Below are positions 24,000 to 33,319 of a stretch of DNA of 64,000 nt, in pieces. The translations under genes were made by a program, and so were the position numbers. The notes beneath the pieces were generated by a model that did not search any database, had not been told where the DNA came from, and saw only the letters and a program-made list of their open reading frames with translations. Origin of the DNA: Ruminococcus sp. (lineage in GTDB: Bacteria; Bacillota; Clostridia; Oscillospirales; Ruminococcaceae); assembly GCA_015066745.1 (NCBI GenBank), contig SVNW01000004.1, positions 1 through 64,000 on the forward strand, written 5' to 3'. The first letter of the stretch is position 1. Every line of letters begins with the position of its first letter.

Positions 24000-25301
24000 T
24001 CATATAATATTATCATCAAGTAAAAAGTCAATGATACCAATATTTAGGATACCATTATCATCATACCAACGTTTACGTATATCATGACGGACTATTATTT
24101 TTGGAAATGAGTCACCTGTAAGTTGAAACGGCTTATTTTCGATTTCTGCCTTTTCATCATTCGGAAGAGCATATGCGGACTGAATATAAGTACGCTTTCC
24201 GCCGGAATTGACAACGAAATCTATCTCTCTTGCCACCTGAGTAGTTCTTCCTTTACTATCCTTACCACTGCCATAAACTACACCCACGTCAACTGCAAAG
24301 CCTCTGATAATCAATTCATTATAAATAATATTCTCCATAATATGAGTCATTTCCTGCTGACGAAAACCGATACGTGCATTTCTAAGCCCGATATCCTCAC
24401 AATAATATTTATTGGGATAATCAAAATAACTCTTTCCCTTTACGTCCCAGCGTTTACATTCACTAAAAAGAAATGCGTCATCAAGATAATTCATATAACT
24501 TTTAATAGTATTATTGGCAACTGTATTTTCTCCGCTGAGTTTCTGCTTTGAATTTATAGTATTGGCAACATTTGAAGGATTTGTAAGCGAACCTATTGAT
24601 GAACAAAGCAGGTCAAGTATTGAACTTAAAATATCTTCTCGCTTTATTTTCTTACGTTCCACAATATCTCTCAGATAAACCTCTGAGAAAAGCGACTGGA
24701 GATATTTCATTCTTGCAGAATCATCAGGACGTGAAATTATGAGAGGCATACCACCGAAAAATGCATAATTATCAAAGGCATCATATTTATCTCCGCCTAC
24801 TGCTGAATAATATTCTGCAAAGCTTAACGGGTGAACACGTACTTCGTCACTTCTTCCTCTGAATTCGGTCAATATATCAGAGGACAACATTCTTGAATTG
24901 CTTCCTGTTACATAGATATCAAGATTGTGAAGCGAACGCAAATCATTCAATGCATCATAAAAAGTGATTTTTTTGCCTTCTTTATTATAAGGGTTATACA
25001 CTTCATCTGACATCTGTATCTCATCAACAAACAAATAAAACTTATCCTGTTTATTTTCAACCAGACCTCTTACATACTCAGAAAGCACAAGCGGATTACG
25101 ATACTTGATATCCTTTGTAAGATCAAGCTCAAAGGATAGAATATTCTTATTATCTACTCCCTGTTCCAGCAGATAATTTCTGAACAGTGTGCCAAGCAGA
25201 TATGATTTTCCGCACCTGCGAATACCGGTAATAATCTTTACCTGTCCGTCCCACATAAATGAAATCAACTGTTTCAGATATTTTTCACGTTTGATCTCCA
25301 T
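24000..25301 (-). CDS. AAA ATPase with DUF4143 C-terminal domain (433 aa)
   Basis: N-terminal AAA_14 ATPase: Walker A ITGIRRCGKSYLLGTL (about 21-36) and Walker B KFYLFVDEIQMSD (about 87-99). The C-terminal DUF4143 domain has a YCEDIGLRNARIGFR start and a PD-(D/E)XK-like end (AREIDFVVNSGGKRTYIQ). The family is widespread, often in many copies per genome and next to mobile DNA; its function is not settled, though toxin-antitoxin-like and nuclease-linked roles have been suggested. Start is ATG 25301, 5 nt behind GGAGG; an ATG at 25313 has no ribosome binding site and lies in a partial copy of the flanking repeat. Flanked on both sides by the same palindromic repeat, pointing to transfer as a unit. 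Confidence 0.85.
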   Translation of the reverse strand: MEIKREKYLKQLISFMWDGQVKIITGIRRCGKSYLLGTLFRNYLLEQGVDNKNILSFELDLTKDIKYRNPLVLSEYVRGLVENKQDKFYLFVDEIQMSDEVYNPYNKEGKKITFYDALNDLRSLHNLDIYVTGSNSRMLSSDILTEFRGRSDEVRVHPLSFAEYYSAVGGDKYDAFDNYAFFGGMPLIISRPDDSARMKYLQSLFSEVYLRDIVERKKIKREDILSSILDLLCSSIGSLTNPSNVANTINSKQKLSGENTVANNTIKSYMNYLDDAFLFSECKRWDVKGKSYFDYPNKYYCEDIGLRNARIGFRQQEMTHIMENIIYNELIIRGFAVDVGVVYGSGKDSKGRTTQVAREIDFVVNSGGKRTYIQSAYALPNDEKAEIENKPFQLTGDSFPKIIVRHDIRKRWYDDNGILNIGIIDFLLDDNII

Positions 25302-25384
25302 AACAACCTCCATTGAAAACTTGTATGATTTATCATGCTACTTTTCAATAGATATTATACACCACTTATCACATAAAAGCAACA

Positions 25385-25432
25385 GTTTCATTGAAAACTT
25401 AACCTGTAAATCAAGTAAGTTTTCAATGAAAC
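25385..25432. repeat. Palindromic flanking repeat, right copy
   Basis: GTTTCATTGAAAACTT (25385-25400) and AAGTTTTCAATGAAAC (25417-25432) form a perfect 16-bp inverted repeat with a 16-nt centre. A partial relative (ATTGAAAA...TTTTCAAT, 25312-25349) overlaps the start region of the ATPase gene. Confidence 0.75.
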
Positions 25433-25452
25433 TATATACGGTTTGTTTTTTA

Positions 25453-28344
25453 TCAGCTTTCGTTAAGATATAATGTTACTTTACTTTGTATTGCCTGTAC
25501 AGCTTCATCTAAAGTTACCTCATCAGCAAAATACAACTCTGCTTCTTCACGGATTATTTTGCTGAGTCTGCTTCCGGATATATCTTTGCAGTCTGCTCTA
25601 AGAACTCTATTCTTATAAACATCAAGTTCTTCATCTGTTATATCCGTATCATCTGTGTGTTTTTTTATGTATTCCTTTAGTACTGATACTTTAAGAGGCA
25701 ACTTTTCTTCAATAACTTTTTTCTGATAATCATCCAAAAGAAAAGTCCTTATAAATTCCCATGCTCCGTCTTTATTATCAGAATTACTCATTATAGCAAA
25801 ACTAATATCCGGTGAAAAAATGACTCCGTTTTTTGTGTTGCTGGGAAATCCTTTGAAATACAACTTATTTCCATTAATATCTTGTGAAAGTATATCGCCT
25901 CTATAAAAATATGATTCTTCATCAAGATTATCAATATCAAAAGTATCATTAAGACCATTTTTTAAAAATACAAGCATTTTTTTAAAATCATCATCTGTAA
26001 AATTGCATTTATTATTATCAGCATCTATAAAATCATATACGCAAGCTGATAAAAATTTATCTATCACATACATTCGCTGACTTTTAAGCATTTTTTTATC
26101 TGAATGTTCTGAAACAAAATCACTGTACTCACTTATATTCCAGTTTTCTTTATCAGCATACTCCTTATGAGTTGTCTGCAAAGTTTCAATACTAAACTCC
26201 GGCACTATCTCATAAAGCTTTCCGTTTTCCGAATACATATCAAGTACATTCGTGAAGAAATCATTTCTGTTTATTTCCGGATCATTATCTATAAAAGGAT
26301 TAAGGTCTGCAAATATACCTTTGTTGTAATCATAAGAACTCATATTATAACTACCGGAAAACATGACAATATCAACTTTTCCCATAACTACATCAAGGCT
26401 AAACTGTTCTTTACTCTGGCTATCTCCGGAATAATCGGTACATACTATCTGATACTCATTATTGGTACTATTAAATTTCATTATAGCTTCATTGATATTA
26501 TCCATATACGACATACCTATGCCTGAAAGATTTATTATTGTCTTATCGCTTTGAACTTCATTAATGCCAACGTTCTTCCAACCATCTCTGGTTAAAAAAT
26601 AAAATTTATCTCCACATAAATAATCAGCGAATATATCTGTCGGTGATATGTTATTACTAATAAGATCTATTACTCTGATTTTCTTGTTTTCTTCTATATC
26701 AAATCCGTAAATAGTAGAACCGTCACGAATAAAAATATCATGTTCGTCATTTCCTGATATTAATTTTCCGAAAAACTCAGAACTATATTCATGTACTATA
26801 GAAATTTTTTTATCTGACTGTTTTACTGCTATACCTTTATCTATTTCTCCGTAAGTGGCATAATTTATAACAATTGTATCTCCTGAAACTGCCACACTAT
26901 GAAATGATACGCAATCTATTAATTCAAGTTCTCCGTTTTTATTTCCGTTTTTATCATAACTGGTCAGATACATTATTCCGTCATCTTCTTCACCAATAAG
27001 AATATTTCCTGATGTATCTGCTTTTATAAATAAAGAATATCTCAACTCATTATATACCGGTATCTCGAAAAAGCTATGACTGCCTTCCGAAGTAATGGTA
27101 TGCACTACATATGGTATATCTTCTTCATATTCTGAATAAAACTCCGGACTATGAGCTTCTTCAAGATAATATATGTTACCCGATTTGTCCACAAATAAAT
27201 TACGAACAGAACCATCATTATTTTTTATTAACGGTATTTCATCTATAGCATTTCCATTAATATCAAATATCACTATCTTTTTTTCTGCAGGCTTATATAT
27301 ATCCTTGCATAACAGAATATTATTTTCAGAAGTTACACCCATCATAAATTCTTCTTCACTTAGTATATCCGAACAAATTAATTCTTCTGTCTGTGTATCA
27401 AAATTATATCCATAAAGCGAATTTGAAGAAGAATATGCAATATCATACCCCATATATTCCGCAAAAATTCCATAAACATTTTGTAACTCATATCGTTCAA
27501 CAGTTTCTCCTGTTTTTGAATCAACTATATTTATGTATGTCATATCCTGATCAAATGTAGCTACTATCAGATTTCCCTCTTTATTTGATGATAAATGAAT
27601 TGTAGATCCGCCCATATCGACAAAATTATCATTTGAATACAGCTCATTCAAATCACTGTCAAATTTATACAAGATTTTATTTCCTGACATATCTGAGCAA
27701 AAGAAATATATATAACCATCTTTATCAACTGTAAATTTTATACCAGAAAACTCATTAAATGATGAAGGTAAAGTATATTCCGATTTTTCTCGTGTTGCCA
27801 TATCAACAATACAAAATTTATCTCTTGATGCAGGTGTATAAAACACTTTGTCACCTGATGCCAACACCTCTGAAATATACAATTCATCTACAGAAAAATC
27901 ATAAACTTCTTCACTTTTAATATCCGATACTTTTATATTATAATTACTTTCATCATTTTCATAAACTACGCATAATTTATCATCAAACAAATTAAACAAT
28001 AGACTTTCAAACGATAAATCAATATTTTTCTCTGTTTTTTTCTTGCTTTCAACGTTATAAACAAAAAACTCCTGTGATGTTTTTGCCTTGTTATCTCCCA
28101 GTACATAAATATTTTCACCTGACTGCACTACGTCTGATACATATGAAAAATATTCATCAAACTTCAGTATACCTGTACTGTCATCTTTTAAATTTTCAGT
28201 ATTTTTCTTGTTACTGTCAGATGTTTTAACAGTGTTATCACTTTTGCTGTTTACCGTATCAGGTACAACATTACTTTCTTTTGTTTCACTGCAACCTGTA
28301 AACAAAGTGATGCTTAAAATAAACGCTAAAATTCTTTTTCTCAT
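25453..28344 (-). CDS. Large lipoprotein: propeller-like sensor region fused to a solute-binding-protein domain (963 aa)
   Basis: Lipoprotein signal with lipobox LFTGC (Cys18). Residues about 55-590 consist of repeated short strands with DKNGNIL/DKSGNIYYL units, like a beta-propeller. From about 600 to 963 the sequence resembles an extracellular solute-binding protein of carbohydrate ABC systems: INEAIMKFNSTNNEYQI near its start, ADLNPFIDND, ENGKLYEIVPEF, and a C-terminal NKDGAWEFIRTFLLDDYQKK. The same order is found in the 51653-54877 protein; 49691-51580 has only the first part. No permease or ATPase gene is adjacent here. It probably binds an oligosaccharide or peptide at the membrane surface; ligand unknown. 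Confidence 0.7.
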   Translation of the reverse strand: MRKRILAFILSITLFTGCSETKESNVVPDTVNSKSDNTVKTSDSNKKNTENLKDDSTGILKFDEYFSYVSDVVQSGENIYVLGDNKAKTSQEFFVYNVESKKKTEKNIDLSFESLLFNLFDDKLCVVYENDESNYNIKVSDIKSEEVYDFSVDELYISEVLASGDKVFYTPASRDKFCIVDMATREKSEYTLPSSFNEFSGIKFTVDKDGYIYFFCSDMSGNKILYKFDSDLNELYSNDNFVDMGGSTIHLSSNKEGNLIVATFDQDMTYINIVDSKTGETVERYELQNVYGIFAEYMGYDIAYSSSNSLYGYNFDTQTEELICSDILSEEEFMMGVTSENNILLCKDIYKPAEKKIVIFDINGNAIDEIPLIKNNDGSVRNLFVDKSGNIYYLEEAHSPEFYSEYEEDIPYVVHTITSEGSHSFFEIPVYNELRYSLFIKADTSGNILIGEEDDGIMYLTSYDKNGNKNGELELIDCVSFHSVAVSGDTIVINYATYGEIDKGIAVKQSDKKISIVHEYSSEFFGKLISGNDEHDIFIRDGSTIYGFDIEENKKIRVIDLISNNISPTDIFADYLCGDKFYFLTRDGWKNVGINEVQSDKTIINLSGIGMSYMDNINEAIMKFNSTNNEYQIVCTDYSGDSQSKEQFSLDVVMGKVDIVMFSGSYNMSSYDYNKGIFADLNPFIDNDPEINRNDFFTNVLDMYSENGKLYEIVPEFSIETLQTTHKEYADKENWNISEYSDFVSEHSDKKMLKSQRMYVIDKFLSACVYDFIDADNNKCNFTDDDFKKMLVFLKNGLNDTFDIDNLDEESYFYRGDILSQDINGNKLYFKGFPSNTKNGVIFSPDISFAIMSNSDNKDGAWEFIRTFLLDDYQKKVIEEKLPLKVSVLKEYIKKHTDDTDITDEELDVYKNRVLRADCKDISGSRLSKIIREEAELYFADEVTLDEAVQAIQSKVTLYLNES

Positions 28345-28374
28345 AAGACACCTTTTTCTTCTTTAACCCTTATT

Positions 28375-28411
28375 AATGTGTCCGGTCAGCACCTTACTAA
28401 CCGAACACATT
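28375..28411 (-). terminator. Hairpin after pepV
   Basis: AATGTGTCCGGT (28375-28386) pairs with ACCGAACACATT (28400-28411) with one mismatch. The T-run is better on the plus strand (TTTTTC) than on the minus strand. Confidence 0.55.
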
Positions 28412-28417
28412 TTTCTG

Positions 28418-29773
28418 TTATTTACATATTTCATATATAGCATTTGCTATTATCTTTGTATTCATACGCAGACTTTCGAGCGTGATAGATTCATCGTTTC
28501 CATGCATATTATTGACATCGCCCGGAAATTCCGCTCCGAATGCTACGCCACCCTCAATATCGTGTACATATGTTCCGCCACCGATTGCTTTGCAATATGT
28601 TTCAAGACCTGTCTGTTCATGATATACTTTGAGAAGTGTTTTTATAAATTCACTGTCCTCATCTACACAGTGCGGATCGTTTTCAAATTCAGTTTTTATT
28701 ACAAGTTCTGACAAATGAAGTGCATTTTTGATTTTTTCTTTAATATCATCTTTATTTCCGCAGAGAGGATATCTGATATCCATTTTCATTTTAAAAGAAT
28801 CTTCACTGTAATTTATAATGCTGAGAACAGCAGTAAGATCACCTGATTTTTCATCACTCATACAAATGCCAAGATGTTCACCGTTAAATTCATTGTGACT
28901 GAAACTTTCACTGATATTTTTGAAAAATACTTTCTCATCATTGTCAAGTTCAAGTTTTGAAATAAATTTTACAAGACCCGTTATCGCATTTTCACCCATT
29001 GACGGTGTAGAGGCATGTGCTGCAGTTCCGTTATAAACAATGCGTATACCGTTGCTTTCTTCAAAGATGGAAATATTTCCACTTGCCTTGTTTTTTAGAT
29101 ACTCATAGTCAAATCCGCTGACAACTGCGTCTGCATAAGCAGGAACAGCATTTACAACAGTTCCGCCTGACATACTCTTTATATGTGAAAATGAAATTTT
29201 TCTCTCAAAACCAAGCCTTAGCATTCCTTTTTCAATATTTATCACCGGATAATCTCCATCAGGCGTAAATACATATGGTGGCATTTTTTCTTTTTTCATA
29301 TAATATTCCAGATCCGAAGAGCCACGTTCTTCATCACAACCGACTATAAATCTTACGTTGTGTTTAAGCTCGATTCCTGCTTCTTTTATTGCTTTTAAAG
29401 CGAACAGTACAGCCATAGCAGGCCCTTTGTTGTCAATAGCTCCCCTTCCGTAAAGTCTGCCGTTGTCTATCTGTGCTTCAAACGGAGTATAGCTCCAGTC
29501 CTTTTTAGTAACCGGAACAACGTCAAGATGACAAAGTACACCTAACTTTGCCGGCTTATCATTAAACTCTATAGTACCTACATAATTTTCAAAATTTTTA
29601 GTAGAAAATCCTTCTTTTTTTGCAATATCAAGAAAACAACCGAGAACCTCGGCACATTTTTCACCGTACGGCATTCCGGGAAGAGCGTCAGCTCCTACAC
29701 TTGGTATTTTTATTATTTCTCCTAATCTTTCGAGAAGTTCATCAAAATTTTTATCAATAATCTTATTTAACAT
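28418..29773 (-). CDS. pepV: Sapep/PepV-type M20 dipeptidase (451 aa)
   Basis: Metal-dependent dipeptidase of family M20, cutting dipeptides (Xaa-His/Ala types) in the cytoplasm. Metal ligands and catalytic residues are readable: LCHLDVVP (His, Asp), GRGAIDNKGP (bridging Asp), GCDEERGSSD (Glu-Glu), FTPDGDYPVINIEKG, and the C-terminal NNMHGNDESI (His). The lid domain sits between, about 180-370. Length fits PepV (about 450-470 aa). It is the last gene of a unit with trmK-nif3 and rqcH: its ATG lies 1 nt behind the rqcH stop and uses a ribosome binding site (GAGGGA) inside the end of rqcH, so translation is coupled. Confidence 0.9.
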   Translation of the reverse strand: MLNKIIDKNFDELLERLGEIIKIPSVGADALPGMPYGEKCAEVLGCFLDIAKKEGFSTKNFENYVGTIEFNDKPAKLGVLCHLDVVPVTKKDWSYTPFEAQIDNGRLYGRGAIDNKGPAMAVLFALKAIKEAGIELKHNVRFIVGCDEERGSSDLEYYMKKEKMPPYVFTPDGDYPVINIEKGMLRLGFERKISFSHIKSMSGGTVVNAVPAYADAVVSGFDYEYLKNKASGNISIFEESNGIRIVYNGTAAHASTPSMGENAITGLVKFISKLELDNDEKVFFKNISESFSHNEFNGEHLGICMSDEKSGDLTAVLSIINYSEDSFKMKMDIRYPLCGNKDDIKEKIKNALHLSELVIKTEFENDPHCVDEDSEFIKTLLKVYHEQTGLETYCKAIGGGTYVHDIEGGVAFGAEFPGDVNNMHGNDESITLESLRMNTKIIANAIYEICK

Positions 29774-29774
29774 A

Positions 29775-31532
29775 TTATTTTCCCTCTTTCATACGGTTTA
29801 CCTTTTCTTCATCAGGTTTGACATATACAGTTGAATTATTTGTAAATATAACCATTCCTGGTTTTGCACCTGCCGGTTTCTTTACAAACTTTGCAAATGT
29901 ATAATCAACAGGGACTTGTGATGAATTTCTTCCTTTGCTGTGATAAGCGGCAAGCATTGCTGCCTCTGCTATTGACTCTTCCGGAACTTCCTTTCCCTCT
30001 GTAAACAGTATAGCATGAGAACCGGTAATATCATGTGTGTGAAACCACAAATCACTCTTTCCTGCTGTTTTCAAAGAAAGTTTATCGTTTTGTTTGTTGT
30101 TTCTACCTACAAATACGACAAAACCGTCACTCGTTCTGAATTTCAGAGGAGGCTGTTCCTTAGGAGGTTTGCCTTTCATACGTGAAGATCTTATATATCC
30201 TTGTTCAGCAAGTTCTATTCTGAGTTCGACAATATCGGCATCTGTTTTTGCTCTTGTAAGTGAATCAAAAACACTTTCAATATACTGCAGTTCCTCTTCA
30301 CCCTTTTGTATCTGTTCAGTAAGCTTTTTCTCTGCTGTTACAAGTTTCTTATATTCGTGATAATATTTCTGTACATTCTGAGACGGTGCCAGTCTTTCAT
30401 CAAGTGAAATCTCCACTACAGGCATATTTTCATCATAAAAATTTTCAAGACTTACAGACTTATCACCTTTTGAAATTCTGTAAATATTAGCCGAAAGCAA
30501 ATCTCCCATAAGTCTGAATTCTTCTTTGCGCTCACACAAAAGAAGTTCTTCACGCTGATTTGCAGTTCTTTTTCCTATACGTTCTATAAGACCCATAAGA
30601 AGCTTGAAAAGGTCATTTGCCCTTTGTCTGAGTCTTGCTTCATTATCACGTGCCGAATAAAAATAGTCAAGCGTATCACAGGCACTTTCCATCTTATAAG
30701 TAACCATTACCGAGCCGTACTGAGAAATATTTATAAAAGAAAAATCCTTTGGCATTCCTTCTTTTGTCTTTACTACAGTAAAATCTCCGCTTTCATCTTT
30801 AAGAGCTGATGCTGTACGTTTTATAATAAATATCAGTCTGTCTACAGTATCATCATCTATAAAAGATATATCCGCCTGTGTTCCTTTTGTAGCATAAAAT
30901 GCCCATTCCCTTGCTATTACAGGAGATATACCCTCAAATATTTTTATAAGAACTTTTGAAAGTTCGCCTGATTTGAAATTTTTTATAGCTGTACGAATCT
31001 CATCATCTGTGCAGTCTGTAAATGAAAGTCTGCTGTCACGTGGTGGCAATTCGTATTCCACTCCGGGAAGTACAAGCCTGAGTCGTGACATTTCGGCGTC
31101 AACACGTTTAAGGCTGTCTATAACTTTTCCGTTTTGATTTATCAGGATCATATTTGAATGCTTACCCATGATCTCACAGGCAAGAGTAAGCCTGACTATA
31201 TCACCAAGTTCATCTATTCCCTCAAAATCAAAAAAGAGTATTCTTTCAAATCCGTCTTGTCTTATATCAAGAAGTCTCGCACTTCCGAGATGTTTTCTCA
31301 TAAGCATGCAAAACATCGGAGGCACTGCAGGGTTATCTATATCATTTTTGGTTATATGAACTCTTGCACTGTCTGCTGAAACCGAAACAAGAATACGACT
31401 GCTTCCGCCTTTGTATCTGAGACTTATTATCATCTGTTCTCTTGAAGGCTGATAAATCTTATCAACTCTCGAACCTATAAGAAATTCAAGCTCTTTTTTT
31501 ACTTTATATAAAAATGCACCATCTAATGCCAT
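29775..31532 (-). CDS. rqcH: RqcH (Rqc2/NFACT family) ribosome-quality-control factor (585 aa)
   Basis: NFACT-N domain at the start (MALDGAFLYKVKKELEFLIG, then SRVDKIYQPSREQMIISLRY), a helical coiled-coil middle (about 290-430, KKLVTAEKKLTEQIQKGEEE), and the NFACT-R/DUF814 domain at the end (GFVVFVGRNNKQNDKLSLK, DLWFHTHDITGSHAI). RqcH binds the 50S subunit with a stalled peptidyl-tRNA and directs addition of C-terminal alanine tails; members were formerly called fibronectin-binding proteins. Length (about 570-590 aa) is typical. GAGGAG lies 7 nt before the ATG. The start is 1 nt from the stop of the TrmK-Nif3 gene. Confidence 0.93.
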   Translation of the reverse strand: MALDGAFLYKVKKELEFLIGSRVDKIYQPSREQMIISLRYKGGSSRILVSVSADSARVHITKNDIDNPAVPPMFCMLMRKHLGSARLLDIRQDGFERILFFDFEGIDELGDIVRLTLACEIMGKHSNMILINQNGKVIDSLKRVDAEMSRLRLVLPGVEYELPPRDSRLSFTDCTDDEIRTAIKNFKSGELSKVLIKIFEGISPVIAREWAFYATKGTQADISFIDDDTVDRLIFIIKRTASALKDESGDFTVVKTKEGMPKDFSFINISQYGSVMVTYKMESACDTLDYFYSARDNEARLRQRANDLFKLLMGLIERIGKRTANQREELLLCERKEEFRLMGDLLSANIYRISKGDKSVSLENFYDENMPVVEISLDERLAPSQNVQKYYHEYKKLVTAEKKLTEQIQKGEEELQYIESVFDSLTRAKTDADIVELRIELAEQGYIRSSRMKGKPPKEQPPLKFRTSDGFVVFVGRNNKQNDKLSLKTAGKSDLWFHTHDITGSHAILFTEGKEVPEESIAEAAMLAAYHSKGRNSSQVPVDYTFAKFVKKPAGAKPGMVIFTNNSTVYVKPDEEKVNRMKEGK

Positions 31533-31533
31533 T

Positions 31534-33027
31534 TTATTTCTCCTCTACACCAAAAACATATGAAACAACATCTCTGCAGGCTTCTGATGCCTGTATGCAT
31601 ATGCCTGTAAGATTTGCAGTAAGCACCTTTACAATATAATCAACAACTATCTTTTCTGTATAATAATGGCCACAGTCAAAAAGTGCTATGTCATTATTAT
31701 AAGCGTCTATCCATATATCATGCTTTACATCACCTGTTATATATGCATCACATTTTTCCGACATCACTTCACCAAGCAAAGAACCTCCGCTTCCCGAACA
31801 TATTCCGACTTTACGTATGGATTTTTCAGGACACGTATATCTTACAACCATGCAACCAAATATTTCTCTGAGTTTTTGAGCAAAAGTTTCTGCATTTATT
31901 TCATTTGATGAAAGTTCAGCTATACGTCCTGTTCCTGCATCACTGTTTTCAGAAAGTGGTATTAATGGTCTGACATCTTTTATCTCAAACTTTTCCTTTA
32001 ACATTTGTACTATTATATCGTTTATTCCGCCAACAGCCATATCAATAGGTGTGTGTACACATATAGCCGATATACCGGCTGAAACCATTTTTACAGCAGG
32101 ATTTTTTGATGACAGTTTTTTTATCGGTCTGAATATGATCGGGTGATGTGAGATAATAAGATTTGCTTTTTTGCGTACAGCCTCTTCTATAACATCATTT
32201 GTTATATCAAGTGCCACCAGAACTCCTGTAACAATATTTTCTTTGTCTCCTACAAGCAATCCTGAATTGTCCCAGTCATCTTGTGTTGAAAAAGGTGATA
32301 TACTATTTATTATGTCATAAACATCGCCGACTGTTACATTATATTCATTGTCTAATATATCATTCATTTTTTTGATGACCTCCTCTGTTTTCAAAAGCAC
32401 AGGGTTTGATTTACCTGATTTTTTTATACCTTCAGAAATATCCGAAAGCTGTTTTATTCTACGTGTAACATAATTTTTTGATTCATCTTTTGAAAAATCA
32501 AATTTTCCGAGATTTTCAGAAAGCTCATTAATTTTTATATGATATCCCGAATATCTGAGTACCATGACAGTATATACAAAATCATTATCTGTTACCGCTT
32601 CTTCTCTTACTATTTCATAACCGTTTTCATATATCCACTTTCTCATAAAAGTTATCTTTGTCATAGGCTGAACTATAATATTAACATCATTTTTTAACCA
32701 TTCTGCGTCATTTATGATATTGCTTATTGTTTCAGCACCCATTCCGGCAATTATGACATCGGTTATATTTTCCGGATTTACTTCTTTTAATCCATCGGAT
32801 TTTACAAGTTCTATCTTACTTAGCAGTTCAAATTTTTCTAAAGTAGCTTTAGCAGAACGAAGCGGTCCGTCAGCGATATCTGCTGCAACTGCACTTTCGC
32901 ATATACCGTTTTTGACAAGATAAGCCGGAAGATATGCGTGGTCTGTTCCTACATCACATACTTTACCTTTACCGCTTACCATTTTGGCACATTTTAAAAG
33001 TCTCTTATCTGTTAAAATAAAAAACAT
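31534..33027 (-). CDS. Fused TrmK (tRNA m1A22 methyltransferase) - Nif3/YqfO protein (about 497 aa)
   Basis: Two proteins usually encoded by adjacent genes are joined in one frame. The first ~225 residues match TrmK: GKVCDVGTDHAYLPAYLVKN, then ADIADGPLRSAKATLE and IIAGMGAETI; TrmK methylates N1 of adenine 22 in tRNA. From about residue 235 to the end it is Nif3/YqfO (DUF34): DDWDNSGLLVGD, LIISHHPIIFRP with metal-binding His-His, VHTPIDMAVGG, and the C-terminal ITGDVKHDIW and LFDCGHYYTE. The exact start is uncertain: ATG at 33027 directly abuts AAGGAG, whereas an ATT at 33018 is 9 nt behind it and would give LTDKRL, the usual TrmK start. Readings from 33069 run into the upstream terminator. 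Confidence 0.88.
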   Translation of the reverse strand: MFFILTDKRLLKCAKMVSGKGKVCDVGTDHAYLPAYLVKNGICESAVAADIADGPLRSAKATLEKFELLSKIELVKSDGLKEVNPENITDVIIAGMGAETISNIINDAEWLKNDVNIIVQPMTKITFMRKWIYENGYEIVREEAVTDNDFVYTVMVLRYSGYHIKINELSENLGKFDFSKDESKNYVTRRIKQLSDISEGIKKSGKSNPVLLKTEEVIKKMNDILDNEYNVTVGDVYDIINSISPFSTQDDWDNSGLLVGDKENIVTGVLVALDITNDVIEEAVRKKANLIISHHPIIFRPIKKLSSKNPAVKMVSAGISAICVHTPIDMAVGGINDIIVQMLKEKFEIKDVRPLIPLSENSDAGTGRIAELSSNEINAETFAQKLREIFGCMVVRYTCPEKSIRKVGICSGSGGSLLGEVMSEKCDAYITGDVKHDIWIDAYNNDIALFDCGHYYTEKIVVDYIVKVLTANLTGICIQASEACRDVVSYVFGVEEK

Positions 33028-33054
33028 CTCCTTTATTTTTAGTGTATTACGAAC

Positions 33055-33087
33055 AAAAAACGGCATCATCTTCAGATACCGTTTTTT
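33055..33087 (-). terminator. Terminator after the DUF1858 gene
   Basis: AAAAAACGGCATC (33055-33067) pairs with GATACCGTTTTTT (33075-33087), one mismatch; read on the minus strand the stem ends in TTTTTTG. Confidence 0.75.
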
Positions 33088-33094
33088 TAGTATA

Positions 33095-33301
33095 TTAGAG
33101 ATTTGCTATAAATTCATTCATCTTGTTTACAAAATCGTCTGAATTAACTCCATGAACCGCACACGCTTCTTCGAGTGATTCGCCTCTTGCAGAAGGACAA
33201 CCGAGGCAATGCATACCCATATCCATAAATAAAGGTGCAGTCTGTTCGCACTTATCAAGAATATCTCCGATAATCATATCTTTAGTTACTTTAAAATCCA
33301 T
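33095..33301 (-). CDS. DUF1858 small protein (68 aa)
   Basis: The sequence VTKDMIIGDILDKCEQTAPL, then MDMGMHCLGCPSARGESLEE, is the DUF1858 domain, a compact helical domain with a conserved CxxC that is often found in small single-domain proteins and near hybrid-cluster proteins. It may bind metal or a redox partner; no function is proven. GGAGGAAG precedes the ATG. It follows the 33320-33694 gene by 18 nt, so the two are co-transcribed, and a terminator separates them from trmK-nif3. Confidence 0.85.
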   Translation of the reverse strand: MDFKVTKDMIIGDILDKCEQTAPLFMDMGMHCLGCPSARGESLEEACAVHGVNSDDFVNKMNEFIANL

Positions 33302-33319
33302 TTTTTCTTCCTCCGGAAA

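Noticed and set aside
33028..33069. Longer N-terminus of the TrmK-Nif3 protein
   Set aside because: It is encoded by the stem of the terminator of the upstream gene and lacks a ribosome binding site.
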